Shown piece by piece: positions 1 to 13,572 of a stretch of DNA of 64,000 nucleotides; within the stretch, counting starts at the first letter, position 1, and every line of letters starts with the position of its first letter. A program made the position numbers and the translations under genes. The stretch spans positions 85,542,317-85,606,316 of the forward strand of contig NC_134702.1 in NCBI RefSeq assembly GCF_043290135.1. The letters run 5' to 3'. The notes under the pieces were generated by a model that was given only the letters and a program-made list of their open reading frames with translations, was not told the DNA's origin and did not search any database. Source of the DNA: Rhipicephalus microplus. Its lineage: Eukaryota > Arthropoda > Arachnida > Ixodida > Ixodidae.

Positions 1-2365
1 CCTGTCACAGTCTACGGCAATTTCAGCTATATGTAACGGAAACTAAAGAAACCCCAGTAGCCATCATCGCTGCACTGAAAATGACGAAGAGCCCTCGGGC
101 AAAAATAGTTGACCACCATCGCACCCTGCCAACGTGAATGTCCAGTGAAGCTGTATCAAACACCGCACATACTGATTTAAGGGTGGAAGGTATGTCTTTA
201 TCACTTTCGAGTAATGGTAGTGATATTCACTTTGTGGTCGCTCTGGTAAAGAGAATGATTGGTTCAGCGACCATTTCCAGCTAGACGAATTTGTTCCTTT
301 TGTCCAGGGTTGTATTCACGCTGTTTTTCTTTTGTATTTAATTTCCGTGTCTGAGTCTTTTAATGAACTGAATGAGTTGCTAAGCTGGTCTCATTTAGCA
401 CATAATTGATATCGCTCAAACTATAAAATAAACACCTTTGCGATGGATTTTCATTGTTAGCTTTCACGTTTTGCTGCCCATTTCAGGCGTCAGTGCACTT
501 ATGCGCAACGGGTGGAACACCACAGTGACTGCATGATCTGTTTCCAGTAACCGGGCGCCTTCGACTAGTCTAACCTCTCAGTATCACCTCTGAGCCATCA
601 GTCTGCGCTGAGCTTTACATTGCCTTTGATCAAGTGCAGAACAAACTTACGCGCTCTGAGTAAAAATCCAGTTTTCTCGAGTGATCGCTACAATGCAGGC
701 GCTCTTTCTATCGTCATCGGTCAGAAAACAGAATATTGACTAGCATATAAAATTAATTCAGGCATGTAGACTGCGTCCTGGCTTGACATAGCTGTGCTCG
801 AGTTGCCAGCGCTTCATCGGAATAATTGCATCCGCATAAAACATCGGAACACAAGCCGCGGCCAGCAACAAACGCTAAAACCACGCAAAATCAAGCGAAA
901 CCGGAAGTTTCCAGGGGTGGTTTTTCGATGAACGCACAATGTTGCTAGAGACCGGCAGGCTCTGACGAAACCGTCTATATAAAAAAGGTAATGAGTTCAT
1001 CGGCCAACTTTCCGCGCTTTATTCCAGGTTAATCATAGTTTTGCTGCACTTGTTTTTTTTTTCTCTTTTTTTTTTTGGACAGAACTGTTTGCGTCCCATT
1101 TTTACTCCCTGAAAGTGAAGGACTACAGGCAGTCTACATACAGAGAGAAGCAAATCATGGCTTCATTCTCGCTTATTGTTCTTGCTGTTGATTTATTGTG
1201 AAGCACGTTGTCCTTTGACTCAAACAACGGGGAGGAGGGGGGAATGGCACAGCAACAAACCCCCCTCCTCCCAGCCCCCCAATGGGAAGCCTTGCGTTCG
1301 CCTATATATATATTCAAACGGACCCTCATTCACCTCGCGTACGTTTCTCGCCCGCGGCGGGGCATGTTCAGGTGGCGCTTAGGTATTATAATTCCGTGTC
1401 ACTTGCACATGATGGTTACAAATATTATCAGTTTTCTGTTCTGTTTCTTACTTCACATTTATATTCGCATGTTGTTATTGAGTCAGCGCGCGTGTTGTGC
1501 ACCTCCTTTTCCTATAGTCCTCGTCCCTCAGTGCGCTGCTAAAATCACGATGAACGTGAAGCAGGTTGTTCGCATTGTTCACGGGCGCCTTATCATCCAG
1601 CATGCGGTTTTGATGCTTGCCATACCCGCGTACCAATGCGCCGGGCTCGGACGCAGATGCTGTGCCAGTTGTCAAGTGATCTTAGAGGGCGTTGGTGAGC
1701 TTTGAGCTGGGTGGAGACTGCGCGCTGCGACGTCGCTACAAGCGCCTCAGTATGTCGACAGTGCCGACAGCTGTTTACTTAAGCGCCATAGAAATTGGGC
1801 AAACAACACTACTCACCACTGGTCCAGTTCAGCGTCGTGAAATAGAGAAATCGGTTAAAAAACAAACAAACTTAAGAGAAGTAGAAGAGAGCACCTGTTT
1901 TGGTTATTTAAGAAATTCGGCTAATCCCACGTACCTGAGAATCGACATTATGCGAAGCATGCGGAGGGAAGGAGCCCGTATTGCAATTTTTTTATTGAGG
2001 GACGCGTCATTAAATGACGCTAAATGTATGCACAAATGCTGCACGCACAGACATATGTTGAAGAGTTGTAGATGTTTATATAAGTAGTTGTTTGCACTAG
2101 CGCAACGGTGACAACTGGAACATGTGTATTAGACAAACCACAAGTTGATATGAAGCGCTGATGCTCGCGAGGATGCTGGTCCTGGACACTGCTACATATA
2201 TAATCTTCAGCGCATTGCAACTAACCACAATTGACGTTAACCCGACGTGACGCCTGTATCAAAGGAGTACATACGTAGTGTTTATAAAATTAAGTAGGCA
2301 GCACTGCAACCACTATTGACGTTTCACGAAGATTAGTGTCTATTTGAAAAGCATATAGTTCCGAG
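1..2365. other. No recognisable gene
   Basis: I see no conserved coding region here. The open frames (for example 165 codons at 1208-1705) have no domain, no splice context and no compositional support. A TATA-like stretch lies near 972-985, but nothing convincing follows it. Poly-T runs occur near 1051-1075. Confidence 0.5.
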
Positions 2366-2500
2366 ACCTGGCGTAGCTCGGTGGTAAAATGCTCCATTGC
2401 CACGCAGAATGCTGGGGTTCGATTCCAGCTGGGACTCTGACGCTTATTCTGTCCATTCGTCGGGTCGATGCTACCAATGTCTTGTATTTCTTAACGCTCG
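2366..2500 (+). repeat. tRNA-derived SINE-like fragment
   Basis: The sequence resembles a tRNA. A box A-like TAGCTCGGTGG lies at 2374-2384 and a perfect box B GGTTCGATTCC at 2416-2426. The flanking arms do not fold into a complete tRNA, and no usable anticodon loop is visible. This suggests a SINE head rather than a tRNA gene. The downstream boundary is approximate. Confidence 0.55.
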
Positions 2501-2777
2501 CACGTTAAAATTGCCCATGTGTGTTCTCGTCGTTCCTAAGTAGATGCTAAGTGTCAATCACATGTGGCGCATGCCCGCATACCAGCGGCACATACCCGCC
2601 TGTGGGTACGTGCCACTGCCTGGCGGGAAGTGTTTGACGACGTACGCGACGGGATTGTGGCATTATTCATGTCTTGACCAGCGCGTTGTATTCGTCAAAC
2701 CATCTTACTTTCCAATGCTAATTTTGATTCCCGCCAAGTTAAAGGGGTGACCACGAGAGCACCCAAACATAAGCGGC

Positions 2778-4249
<1,472 letters not shown>

Positions 4250-4330
4250 CAGGTGTGTGGCCGTGTGTTAGAACATCTGCTTCCCACGCTAACGACCCAG
4301 GTTTGATCCCCTCTCGTACCCAAACCACCC
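4250..4330 (+). repeat. tRNA-derived SINE head fragment
   Basis: A box A-like stretch (GTGGCCGTGTGTTAGAAC) is followed by a box B-like GGTTTGATCCC. The layout matches tRNA-derived SINE heads, but the arms are degenerate and no functional tRNA fold is apparent. Confidence 0.45.
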
Positions 4331-5249
4331 TGATTTTGTCCCCGCTTTGACCCGGGATTTTTTATCACCTATTTTATTTACATCGTTCTCGATTCTTCGG
4401 TCACGAACAAGATGATAATTTCTCGATCAAAACCAACGACGCCGATGCCAGAAATTTGGCGAAGCGAGCTCTGTAACGCTATCACATTAAAATGCAGGCA
4501 GCGGTTCCGAGCGTTTTTTTTTTCTTTTTCATTGCTCTTCGCTTCATCAGGCACAATGAATGATCTCATCAAGACAGGCAGACAGCAACTCAAGTTTTTG
4601 TACATGTGCCTGCGAAGGCATATATGGAGTCAGATATACGACACGATGCACACAAGTTTCCCTTTCCCGATGCCTTTATGCGGCGTCAGTGCAGATAACG
4701 CGCTAGCTAACACACCATCACTTCACTACCACGTACAAACATCCATAATTTATTCATACTCAGCCACGATTAACCAATAATAATTAACTAACATGAACAC
4801 CATTCAGCGGAGAGCACACCTTACATCCGGCAGAGCTCGTAGTCACGAGTAAATGCGGCAGACCAGGGAGCAACCGCCAAACATTCTATTGCGTCCACCG
4901 TTATCCGTTCAAAAATCGCGGGCAAGGCTGAAAGAGTGAGGGGGATGCATCTTCGTTACTACGGGAACTTTCATGCAGCGGAAGAAAAGCTGCAAACGCT
5001 GCACGCCTTCCAAATGCAGAGTGTAAAACACAAAAGTACAGCCGGCGGAGTCTTGGTGGCCGCTGGTGACTACTATGATACTACCACAGAACACCTACCA
5101 GTTGACTATCATGTGACTGGGCTTTCAGAGCTGGCGCTACGACGAGCACGCCATCTGGTTGATCGCAGCAAAAGCTATAACTGACAACAGCGCCGCGAAG
5201 GGGCTGCAAACAGCAACTGGTTTTACTACTCGCTACCAGAGCCTCCATC
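4331..5249. other. No recognisable gene
   Basis: Only short unrelated open frames are present. The sequence directly upstream of the tRNA pair (about 5160-5249) shows no recognisable external promoter element. Confidence 0.4.
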
Positions 5250-5321
5250 TCCGGCGTGGTCTAGTGGCTAGGATATCTGGCTTTCACCCAGAAGGCCCGG
5301 GTTCGATTCCCGGCGTCGGAA
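5250..5321 (+). tRNA. tRNA-Glu (anticodon TTC)
   Basis: This 72-nt sequence folds as a complete cloverleaf. The acceptor arm TCCGGCG pairs with CGTCGGA with one G-T pair, and A is the discriminator base. The anticodon stem TCTGG/CCAGA closes the loop CTTTCAC, which places anticodon TTC at 5283-5285. The T-arm contains the box B sequence GGTTCGATTCC, and box A is TGGTCTAGTGG. There is no intron, and CCA is not encoded, as expected for a eukaryotic nuclear tRNA. It decodes GAA/GAG. A tRNA-Gln gene starts only 5 nt downstream with no T-run between them, so a joint transcript is likely. Confidence 0.96.
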
Positions 5322-5326
5322 GTTTG

Positions 5327-5398
5327 GGTCTCATGGTGTAATGGTTAGCGCTCTGGACTCTGAATCCAGCGATCCGAGTTCAAATCTCGGTGAGACCT
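5327..5398 (+). tRNA. tRNA-Gln (anticodon CTG)
   Basis: This is a 72-nt cloverleaf. Acceptor GGTCTCA pairs perfectly with TGAGACC, and T is the discriminator. The anticodon stem CTGGA/TCCAG closes loop CTCTGAA, which gives anticodon CTG at 5360-5362. The T-arm carries GAGTTCAAATCTC and box A is TGGTGTAATGG. It decodes CAG. It follows tRNA-Glu by 5 nt and is followed after 4 nt by a seven-T run, the only good pol III terminator of the pair. Confidence 0.96.
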
Positions 5399-5402
5399 AA
5401 TA

Positions 5403-5409
5403 TTTTTTT
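5403..5409 (+). terminator. Pol III terminator of the tRNA pair
   Basis: Seven consecutive T residues lie 4 nt after tRNA-Gln. The 5-nt spacer between the two tRNAs contains only three Ts, too few for efficient pol III termination. Confidence 0.85.
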
Positions 5410-6580
5410 CTCTAATGTCCATTTGGTCTCAACTCTTTTTCTGCCTATATTCTACCCTTCTATTATTTTCTTTTCCGCCTGGTTTTGCACACGCTTCCTA
5501 CCTTACGCCAGGTCTAGTTTATAATCCGAATTGCTATTCAGGAAACAAATTACCCAACTTTCCTAAACGGAATCTCATCTTCGACGACGCGAAACGAAGC
5601 CCATTGTGTCCTCACTTTCATCTACACCCGGGCATTTTCTTTGTTTTTCTTTTTTTTTGCATCACCGGTAGCTCTCAATTGTCCTTACCTATTACGCACG
5701 TGTGGACATACAAGTTGAAGGAAGCAAAACAGGGTGTTGAAAGCTCAGATATAAAAAACAACGACACAGAAATACCTATGAAAACGTGGTATCAATGGGA
5801 AACTGCCGTATTTTCCTGTCTTTTTTCTTTCCTTTATTCATTGTTATATATATATTTAATTAGGTAATTATTTAATTATTTTGTTTATTAGTTCATAATT
5901 AATTTCGGGGCATTATTAAAATTTTACTAGGGGACACATTATCGGCATGAGCCGTGTCACCCACACAGTAGGATCTTCAGTACGGGGACATTTAGAGAAC
6001 ATATCAAAGTAAAAAAAAAAAATCCGACTTGCACTAAAAAAAAGGACACAACTACTCGAACCATTTCTTTAATAATCAGGAGGTTAACTGTAAGAGGATG
6101 ATTAAACGTTCATCGTACGCAAAAGCGAGGAGGCTTGTATCCCACAGAGTGGGTATGTTTCACAGTGTTGACGAATCAATCAATCAATCAATCAATCAAT
6201 CGTGTTATTTCTACGCCCTAGGTGGGCAGGCAATGCAGCAAGCCTTAGCGCTGTGGCCCGTGTCCGGTCCACCAGACTTTACAGCCTCCCCGAAGCACCG
6301 TGGTATCTTCGAAATTTTGCAGTTGCATGAAGCCGATAGGACCAACTGAACGCCGTAATTATTCCCCGGTCATTAAGTGGTGACACATGCTATATTTAGT
6401 GCAAAGCACTAAACGGGCCCTGGGCATGCGCTGTGCACGTAGCACGAAGGTAGGATAACCACTGGCTATTAAGGGTAACTGACTGGATTCCAAGAAAAGT
6501 CAAACACGGCACGGGGAGACAGCAGAGTAGGTGGGCATATGAGATTAAGAAGCGTGGCAGTTTGGGCAGTTGGCATGACA
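5410..6580. other. No recognisable gene; simple repeat
   Basis: AT-rich sequence without conserved coding potential. A (CAAT)n tract of about seven copies lies at 6174-6201, and poly-A runs lie near 6011-6050. Confidence 0.45.
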
Positions 6581-6695
6581 TGACGATTGTTATAGTCGAG
6601 CTCAGAACGACGACGAAGGGACAAGGGATGACCAAGCGCTCGTCTTCTTCTTGTCCCTTTGTGGTCGTTCTGAGATCGTGATACAACAATCGTCA
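6581..6695. repeat. Fold-back (snap-back) repeat
   Basis: The left arm 6581-6625 and right arm 6650-6695 are imperfect inverted repeats of about 45 bp around a 24-nt loop. Both arms share the motifs TGACGATTGTT, CTCAGAACGAC and AAGGGACAAG. The unit is preceded by TTGGGCAGTTGG. A second hairpin at 49961-50069 is preceded by a very similar sequence, so the two look like members of one fold-back family. Confidence 0.8.
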
Positions 6696-6839
6696 TCAGA
6701 TGAAGACGTTTACAAATATGATGTGGCAAAAAAACAAAAGAACACAGGACCGGTTTTTATTTATTTTTAAACTGGCGCCAGTATGCCCTACGGCATGCTA
6801 AGTGATCGTTGGAACATTGCCGTGCAGAGGGCGTAGTCA

Positions 6840-6843
6840 GGCT

Positions 6844-6890
<47 letters not shown>

Positions 6891-6918
6891 CCATGATGAT
6901 GATGATGATGATGATGAT
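6840..6918. repeat. (CTG)n/(ATG)n trinucleotide microsatellite
   Basis: About five CTG units run into about 20 GAT/ATG units with one interruption (CCATG). Open frames here give poly-Asp or poly-Ile on the two strands and are artefacts of the repeat. Confidence 0.95.
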
Positions 6919-7161
6919 TATAAAAGGCACGCGCTCACGCAAAAGAGTACTCTCTTCCTCTTGATTTTCGAGTGCCTTGATTATAATATAACTTATTAGA
7001 AATAAAGACACAAAATTAAAAGAGAAAAAGAAATAAAAATAGGAGGAAAGAAATAGAAAACCAATGATGAAAACCTACGACTTGGAACGGCTTACGCAAA
7101 GCACTTCCTACTTCGTATTCAGCATGCAACATCGTCAGCATGTTGATGCGGTCACGACCAC

Positions 7162-7365
7162 GAGGATATCTGTCAGCTCCTGCTCGACTGTCCGAAACAC
7201 GACACACACCGAAGGCGACTAGAACAGGAACTCCATGAGTTAGATCCTGAGTGGCCGTTTGCGTTGTATAAAATACTAGGTCCATGGCCATCCAAAGCAA
7301 GTAGCAAAGCAATGAAGATGCTGCAACACTTCTTCAACGAAACGAAGATTTGTGACCACTACTGA
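7162..7365 (+). pseudogene. LINE 3'-end ORF fragment
   Basis: Read in the + frame from 7162, this stretch encodes 67 residues that look like the C-terminus of a LINE ORF2. It begins EDICQLLLDCPKH, which resembles the C/H-rich tail after the RNase H region. It then has the phrase KILGPWPS, typical of the last residues of R1/I-like LINE proteins, and ends at TGA 7363-7365. Nothing upstream continues as RT, so this is a 5'-truncated insertion. It sits in gene-poor DNA. The family assignment is from memory of the motif only. Confidence 0.55.
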
Positions 7366-7627
7366 GCGGACAAAAGTTAAAAGTGAGCGTGGCGACTATG
7401 TGTTTGTTCTGCCCATAGGAGAACGTTTGCTCTCACCAATGTAGGACTGCATATATGTATATATGCTTTTTTTTTTCTTTTTCTCTATTTTTAACAATCA
7501 AGTGTAAAAGGGTAGCCATCGCCAAGTAACGGTGAAAAAAACTCCATCGTTTATTTTCTGCTTCAATAAAAAAGGCTGCCCAGCTACGTGCTTCCTTCCA
7601 GCTTGGCACAACTCGGGAAAGCTGCCG

Positions 7628-7690
<63 letters not shown>

Positions 7691-9841
7691 TTTTGTCGTA
7701 TTTACCGATGCAAAGAGCTCGAAAGTAAGGCTTCGAACGACGGACGCGGAAGACTCCACTGGCGGAGTGCAACCCTTAAATATTCTCATCTTTTACTGAA
7801 TATCTTTTTGTGGAAAACCAATTTCTAATTATAGTGATACGAGAGAGAGAGAGAGAGAGAGATGAACGAAACTGAAATGGGGCGAGGATGAAACTAGCAC
7901 ATGCTCGGTTGGGTAGGAAATACTCGGAGAGGGAAAGATAGAAATGAAAGACAAGACAGAAAGAGAAGAACAAAAATACCAGGAAAGATAACAAATGTAC
8001 ATCATTTAAATTCATCTACATTTTTTTCTCAATGATAATTTACAAAAAGTCAATATTTCTGTTAATTCTTTTCGCCAGTATTGAAAATTAAACATTCCTT
8101 TTTTGTTAAGCTACCCGATTCTTGGCCGATCCCCCAGAGTGGGTGTAAGCCACAAGTTTAGGATCTATATCTACATCTACAGTGAATGTGAACACACGCA
8201 CAACACAAACGCGAGAAAAGAGTTCACAGTCGTTCGTGAAGTCCTGTCGGCATCGGTAAGCGTGATGCAGGGACTTGGCGATGTTGCGCATGTGAGAACC
8301 CTTAGGTCCATAGTAGGCACTCGGTCAGCGCAGACAAGACGCATACACACGCTCGACAGGACAACAGGAGACCCGGGTGTAAACTTGTGTCCGTTATCGT
8401 GCTCCTCTTTCCCAGGATTTTCAACATGGAGCCGCTATCAGCATATGAAACGCATTGCACTCACTCTTACGGCAGTGCGACAGAGCGAATGAGTGATGCA
8501 TTCAAAAAAAGAAAAGAAGAATCGGCGCAGTGTGTGTGTACTTCCTGAATGTTCCGTCTTTTTTTTTTTTTTGCACTAGTAAATCCATGTAATCATGAAA
8601 CAACTCTCCCAAGCGGCAGTTTTAGAGAAAAAAAAAACAGAAAAAAAAGCTGGTATGCGAAACGACTGGCGGGGTTGCGAACTTCCTTCTTCGTAAACAG
8701 CTGGGAGCACTGTTCCTCCTTCTGATCCATATTTTCACTGGTCACATACGCTTAAGCGACGGATTATTTTATGGCTATATAATATGACACACGTATGTGG
8801 AGTGGGATGGAGTTGCTCTACCTCCTCTCCCCTGTAAGTGGCGTCTCTTCTGTCGAATGCTGGCTATAAAGATTCAATGACGGTTGCATCGATGGCTCGC
8901 TCGCAGGGAAAGAGGTGAAGTCATGCACCAACTATCAAGACATGCACCAACTCAAGACATGCGTGGACTAGCCCAAATCAAGACATGCGCCTACCAGCCC
9001 AACAGCGAGTTCTTAGCTCGCCCTGGCTAGGAAGATCATTTGGTGATTCTTTTGTCCTGTAGGGGCATAAAAAACTGATAACGATGATAATGAATGGTCG
9101 CTCGTGATGATCAAATAATGGTGAATGTTGGTTAAAGTTGAGTGTTCACTTTTGTAACACCAACATAGTCGTAATTAAATCCAAATCTAAGAGATTTTGT
9201 ATGCTACTAAAAAAGTTACCCAATGTTGTTTCGATCAACGATTACACCAATGCGTCTTGGTACAGCTCAGCGGGTACGATGTCGCACTGCGAAGTGCGGG
9301 AACGCGGACTTTAATGACGGCCATGGCGGCCGCGTTCCTATGGAGCCAAAACTCAAGAACACTCTTGTACAGCCGCGGCCACGTCCGTGTAAAGCATGCG
9401 AGCCGTCGGTTTTTTTTTTTTTTTTTTCTCTGTGGCTCGAAATCTTGAGGGAGTATCGGGCACTGACGTGGTAAGCCTGACAACTGCATACACCACTGTA
9501 TTCCTGATACACCACTTCAGAGCCCGAAGGTGCCTCAAGCTTTCGCGCCGCCTGGCGAAACCCGGCTGCTCGCGTGCTCTACACAGGCGTCGCCGCGGCT
9601 GTACAGTGAAAATGAGCCCGGCGGAGCTGGCTACGGTATGCCTCATATGCCTCATTATCATATCGTTTCTATGGAACGTAATTCCCTGCAAATCATTATC
9701 ATCGTAGACACGTAACTAGCTGACCGCTATTGTCTGTTCGCAATGCCAAAACCATGGAAGCTTAGTTAGGGTCCCTTTCGACGCAGTCTGAAGAAGGTCG
9801 CGCTGAAGACCGCAAAGAAGACGAAGGCGCTGGAGGTTGTC
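7366..9841. other. No gene; degenerate repeats
   Basis: No conserved coding region. A (GA)n tract lies at 7841-7862. A short degenerate tandem built on CATGCACCAACT/AAGACATGCG occupies 8921-9000. At about 9310-9372 the phrase CGTTCCTATGGAGCC followed by CTTGTAC resembles the body of tick SINEs that lack their tRNA head. A run of 17 T residues lies at about 9411-9427. Confidence 0.45.
7628..7694. repeat. (TTTA)n microsatellite
   Basis: About 16 copies of the tetranucleotide TTTA occur without interruption. Confidence 0.95.
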
Positions 9842-10147
9842 GTGGTGCGGAGGCAGGCCCACTCTCGCCTACATAACGTGGCATTGTCAGAACAGGCCAA
9901 CCAAAATAACTCGCCTCAAATAGCCGGCAAAATTTCCGGAAGGAAGCAGTGGGAGACTGTGCTCGCCTGCGAGGATCTGGGGGTGCAACGAGCGCTCCTC
10001 GACCAGGCGCAGCGGGCCGCTAAAGCCAGTGGAGCCCTGGAATACGGGCACCACCCACAAGCTCCCCGTACCTTTTTTTCATTTTTTTTTTCAAATAAAC
10101 ATCTTGATATACGGAGGTTGTCGCACGTCGGTGATGTTATGCAGTAA
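9842..10147 (+). pseudogene. LINE C-terminal fragment
   Basis: This 101-codon open frame contains GRKQWETVLAC followed by LLDQAQRAAKASGALE. The pattern (R-x-x-W-E-x-x-L, then a short Ala/Arg-rich helix) matches the extreme C-terminus also seen on the minus strand at 21607-22000 (REDWEAALLGC, then LVQRAKTAALTNG). I read it as a 5'-truncated LINE tail. T-rich sequence and AATAAA (about 10093) follow, consistent with a retroposed 3' end. Confidence 0.55.
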
Positions 10148-10403
10148 AGAGAGGAGTATCGCATATGTTATGCAGTAAAGAGATGAGTAGCCTTGTAGGT
10201 GTGTGTATTGGCTCCCGCTGACATTGACCTTACAGTCTTGCACGTATGGCTTATGCAAACACGGCGCGTAATCTTTTTTTTTTTTTTTGGCATTGCCGCT
10301 GTGATCGCACACGGTGCTCTGTTATTGTTCTCGGCACAGTATAAAGGGCGCGATAACCTTCTCTCGGGTGTCTTGCCAAGACGCATTGTCCATGAATTGT
10401 CTG

Positions 10404-10548
10404 ATTGATTGATTTGTGGGGTTTAACGTCCCAAAACCATCATTTGATTATGAGAGACGCCGTAGTGGAGGGCTCCGGAAATTTTGACCACCTGGGGTTC
10501 TTTAACGTGCACCCAAATCTGAGTACACGGGCCTACAACAATTCCGGT
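10404..10548 (-). repeat. Ruka-type SINE tail, truncated
   Basis: The minus strand carries the 3' part of the same SINE seen whole at 52004-52243. Shared blocks include GTTAAAGAACCCCAGGTGG, the CTCATAATCA phrase, TTTTGGGACGTTAAACCCC, and a 3' end of (AATC)n. The tRNA-like head is missing. Confidence 0.8.
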
Positions 10549-13336
10549 AGAATTGTCTAACAAATACACTATCACTCCCCGATTATCCCGAGACTCATTT
10601 TTTTTTTTTCGTCAGTGGCGAAGGTATCGGTAGCAAGCGACAGTATATAATTTACGCTGAGGGCTATTATAATGTATTGTCATGAAGGTCGAGGTTCTTG
10701 AACGAGAGTAAAATGACGATATCTTTTGGAACCCTTTTCTTAGACAGTCTACAAATTGGTATAGAGATTATGGCAAGAAGTTGTACAGTTCGAACCGCTA
10801 TGGTACATGTGCAGTAAATGCTGCGCATACTCATTCCTTCCTTCAATTTCAAAAGTGCCTATGAACTCCTCCACGCCTTAGTAAGTCACACGTTTGTTAC
10901 ACAAATAACAGATAAAACTAAACATATAATCAAAGGAGGCAGCGTGATATAAACCAGAGCTGTATGCAAAAATTGTCTTCGGGGGAGGGGGAGGGGGTCA
11001 CCTTCTTTATCTAAAGTGGGGACAAGGAGGACTAATGGTCATCTTGCGCTATGTATGCATGGCAAAAAAAGTTTTTTTTTTTTTGGGGGGGGGGGGGGGT
11101 GCACGGTCCCGGAGTGCCACTCCTGTCTACGTCCCTAGTATAAGCTATTTCCTGGTTAGTACCTGTGCAACCATACGGCACTGTTAATCTTTTCGTGTCT
11201 TACCTTGAACAATTAGCTAACCGAACAGTGGTACCGTGGACATACCTGCATTAAAGCGGATTCGGTGCATTCGACGTTTCGGGATCATATTAATCCACGT
11301 CGCGATCTACAAAAATAACAGAAGAATTCGTTTATTAGCCACAGGATGTGGTGTCCATGTGCCTTACGTAATATCGTTTAGAGAGAAATGCAGCAAAAAA
11401 AATCAAAAAAAGAAGGCAGGTAAACGGTCAATGCAAGGTATAATGTCCTCGAGATCATAACGCAAGACATTTTCTTGCGTAGCAACTCGTGCATTACCAT
11501 CAGAGGTCCAAAACAAGCTTGCAAGGCAAATGCCGCGATTGCTCAATCTGTATGGCAACTAGACTCTAGAATAACTGCAGAGTTTTATGCTAGAATACCC
11601 TAATGAGCGCGGCAATTGGATGTTCATATAGTCATTTTATTTCGCACGCGTTTAATTCATGGTCTGTTTTCGTGTTTTTATAACGTGTTAATATAGTGCG
11701 CTGCACCCAACACGTGTAGAGATGGCTCCCATTTGAACGTACCACACCACTGCCTGATGAACATTGACACTTTAATGAAGTAACTGATCCCTTTTGTTTA
11801 ATTTCATTCGCTAATTGTATATCCCCTGACTTACGCTAGTACACTTTTGTCTTGTTTTACGCTTAATATTTGGGAGTGGGGGAGGAATGGGACGACAGAA
11901 GGGCATATGTAATTAATGATTATAATAAAATTACTTCCCCACGCTAGAGTGACACATCTGTGATTATATGGTAATTTGAGTGAGCTGGTAATTTTGACGA
12001 CACAATGATTCAACATAACAGACGGCAGGTCGCCAAAGATATTTTCTAAGTTTTTTGTATCATTCCATATCAGCAGGGAAATGAAAGTCGTGTGTAGGCA
12101 AGTCCTTGAGTAACATCTGGGGTGGCGCCACGATTTTCTTACGGGGTGGGGAGGGGGGGGAGCACTAACTACAAGTGGGTTTTGTACGAGAGCACAAAGG
12201 CGAAAAACTTGTGCCACATATTTGGGCTAGGTTTTCTTTCGGACGGGCAAAGGAGGGCCGGCGAAAATTTCTTTAGATGTGAAGCGTCTTTTTCACTAGC
12301 CTGTGTAAAGCTGTCTCTCCGTATCAACGTGCCGCGTGCCGCAGGTGTTGGCGCGGTGCCAAGTAGGTCACACCGCTGCTGCGTGTTGACGTCACGCTCT
12401 CCTCGCAGTGCACGCTGACGTCACTCTCTCCATTGCCTGCCGCGCACTTGCCGCGGCGCCCGCAGCTGCCGCCTCGCCCGTTCGCCCACAACACCTGCCT
12501 TTGGTGCCACTCGCTACTCCAGCAATTTGTCGGTTAATGCGCAATAAACCTGACGAGAGCCGAAAATACGCGTTGAACCTGGCACATCTGTACGAGTCAC
12601 CTACAAGACCCATGCCAGCCATCAATCACTCAAAGCGATTCCTCGAGCACTCACCACAGCACCCGCGTTAGCACCGTTCCACCCGCGACGCCACACATGT
12701 TCAATGTTGCTGCTTCGCACCCCATCAGGGTTTTTTTTTTTCGGGGAGGGGTGGGGGTGGGGGTGGCTCAAGCCATTCGTGTCCCAGCTGGCACCATCCC
12801 TGAGTGATATTGGAATTTGTTATCTGACTAACGCTTGTAAGGGATAATCGTGTCGAAAACGCAAATGGTGCAGCGCATTCGCGCATTTCTGGTCGTACTT
12901 TTTTTTCTCGAATGGTTGCGGTTATTCTAGACCATTTAGGTTTATTCAGAAAGTGGGGTATTTTGTTTGAATGTGTCAGGAAGTGTCAAGCACATGTTAA
13001 AATAAGCTTGTGGCGACACGTGGCAGGTGAAGAAACGTCGCACGAAGAAAGCTTCCTGCCAGCAAACGTTTTCCCAAGATTCTTTTTTTCTTTTTCCTAA
13101 TTTATTTGAGAGGGGGTGGGTAAGAATGAGTGGTGTTATTGTATTCAGTGTGGATGAAGGCTGAGAGAATCGGGGAAGCCGTTGGTATTTGTCCTATTAA
13201 TTCAAGTTTTTCCGCCTCGGGGTAGAGTTCGTTTGCAAAGGTGACAGGGGCCTCATTATCAGGGCATTTTCATATAAAAAAATCAGTATTCTCAAAAAAG
13301 AGAAAAAAAACATGACGTATTCGCATACGCTAATAT
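10549..13336. other. No gene; G-rich repeat-like sequence
   Basis: No conserved ORF. Poly-T/poly-G runs occur at 11071-11099, and G-rich stretches at 10979-10997, 12144-12160 and 12740-12765. These resemble edges of dispersed repeats. A GC-rich patch at 12300-12540 has open frames on both strands with no domain I recognise. The sequence just before 13337 is the left flank of Ty3-A. Confidence 0.4.
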
Positions 13337-13490
13337 TGTCACGGGCTAAGTAGATGCCTGAGGATGACGACGACGAAGTGCTGAACGGGAACGTGCTCGG
13401 ACTGCAGCAGCGTCGTACGCATTAGCTCGCCAGTATATTCGCCAGTACACATTTGTTCATCAGTGTATACTTTATTCCCCGTAACATCAT
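13337..13490 (+). repeat. Ty3-A 5' LTR
   Basis: 154 bp beginning TGTCACGGGC and ending GTAACATCAT. The boundaries come from aligning with the copy at 18279-18432. The TCAT after GTAACA is shared by both copies, so I include it. Confidence 0.93.
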
Positions 13491-13505
13491 TGGTGGAAGG
13501 TGCGG
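13491..13505 (+). other. Ty3-A candidate primer-binding site
   Basis: TGGTGGAAGGTGCGG starts immediately after the LTR. TGG matches the complement of a tRNA 3' CCA end. Ty3-B has TGGTGGAGGTGG at the same place. I could not assign the tRNA. Confidence 0.55.
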
Positions 13506-13572
13506 GGTACCACTCGCTATACAGCCCAACGAGCTGGATCTTCGCAGCGGACGGCGCATCGCAGCTACCACG

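Noticed and set aside
1208..1705. 165-codon open frame
   Set aside because: No domain, signal peptide or splice context; amino-acid make-up looks random.
2366..2440. Possible tRNA gene
   Set aside because: Box A and B are present but the acceptor and anticodon arms do not form; treated as a SINE head.
6757..7011. Poly-Ile and poly-Asp open frames
   Set aside because: Products of the (ATG)n repeat read on either strand.
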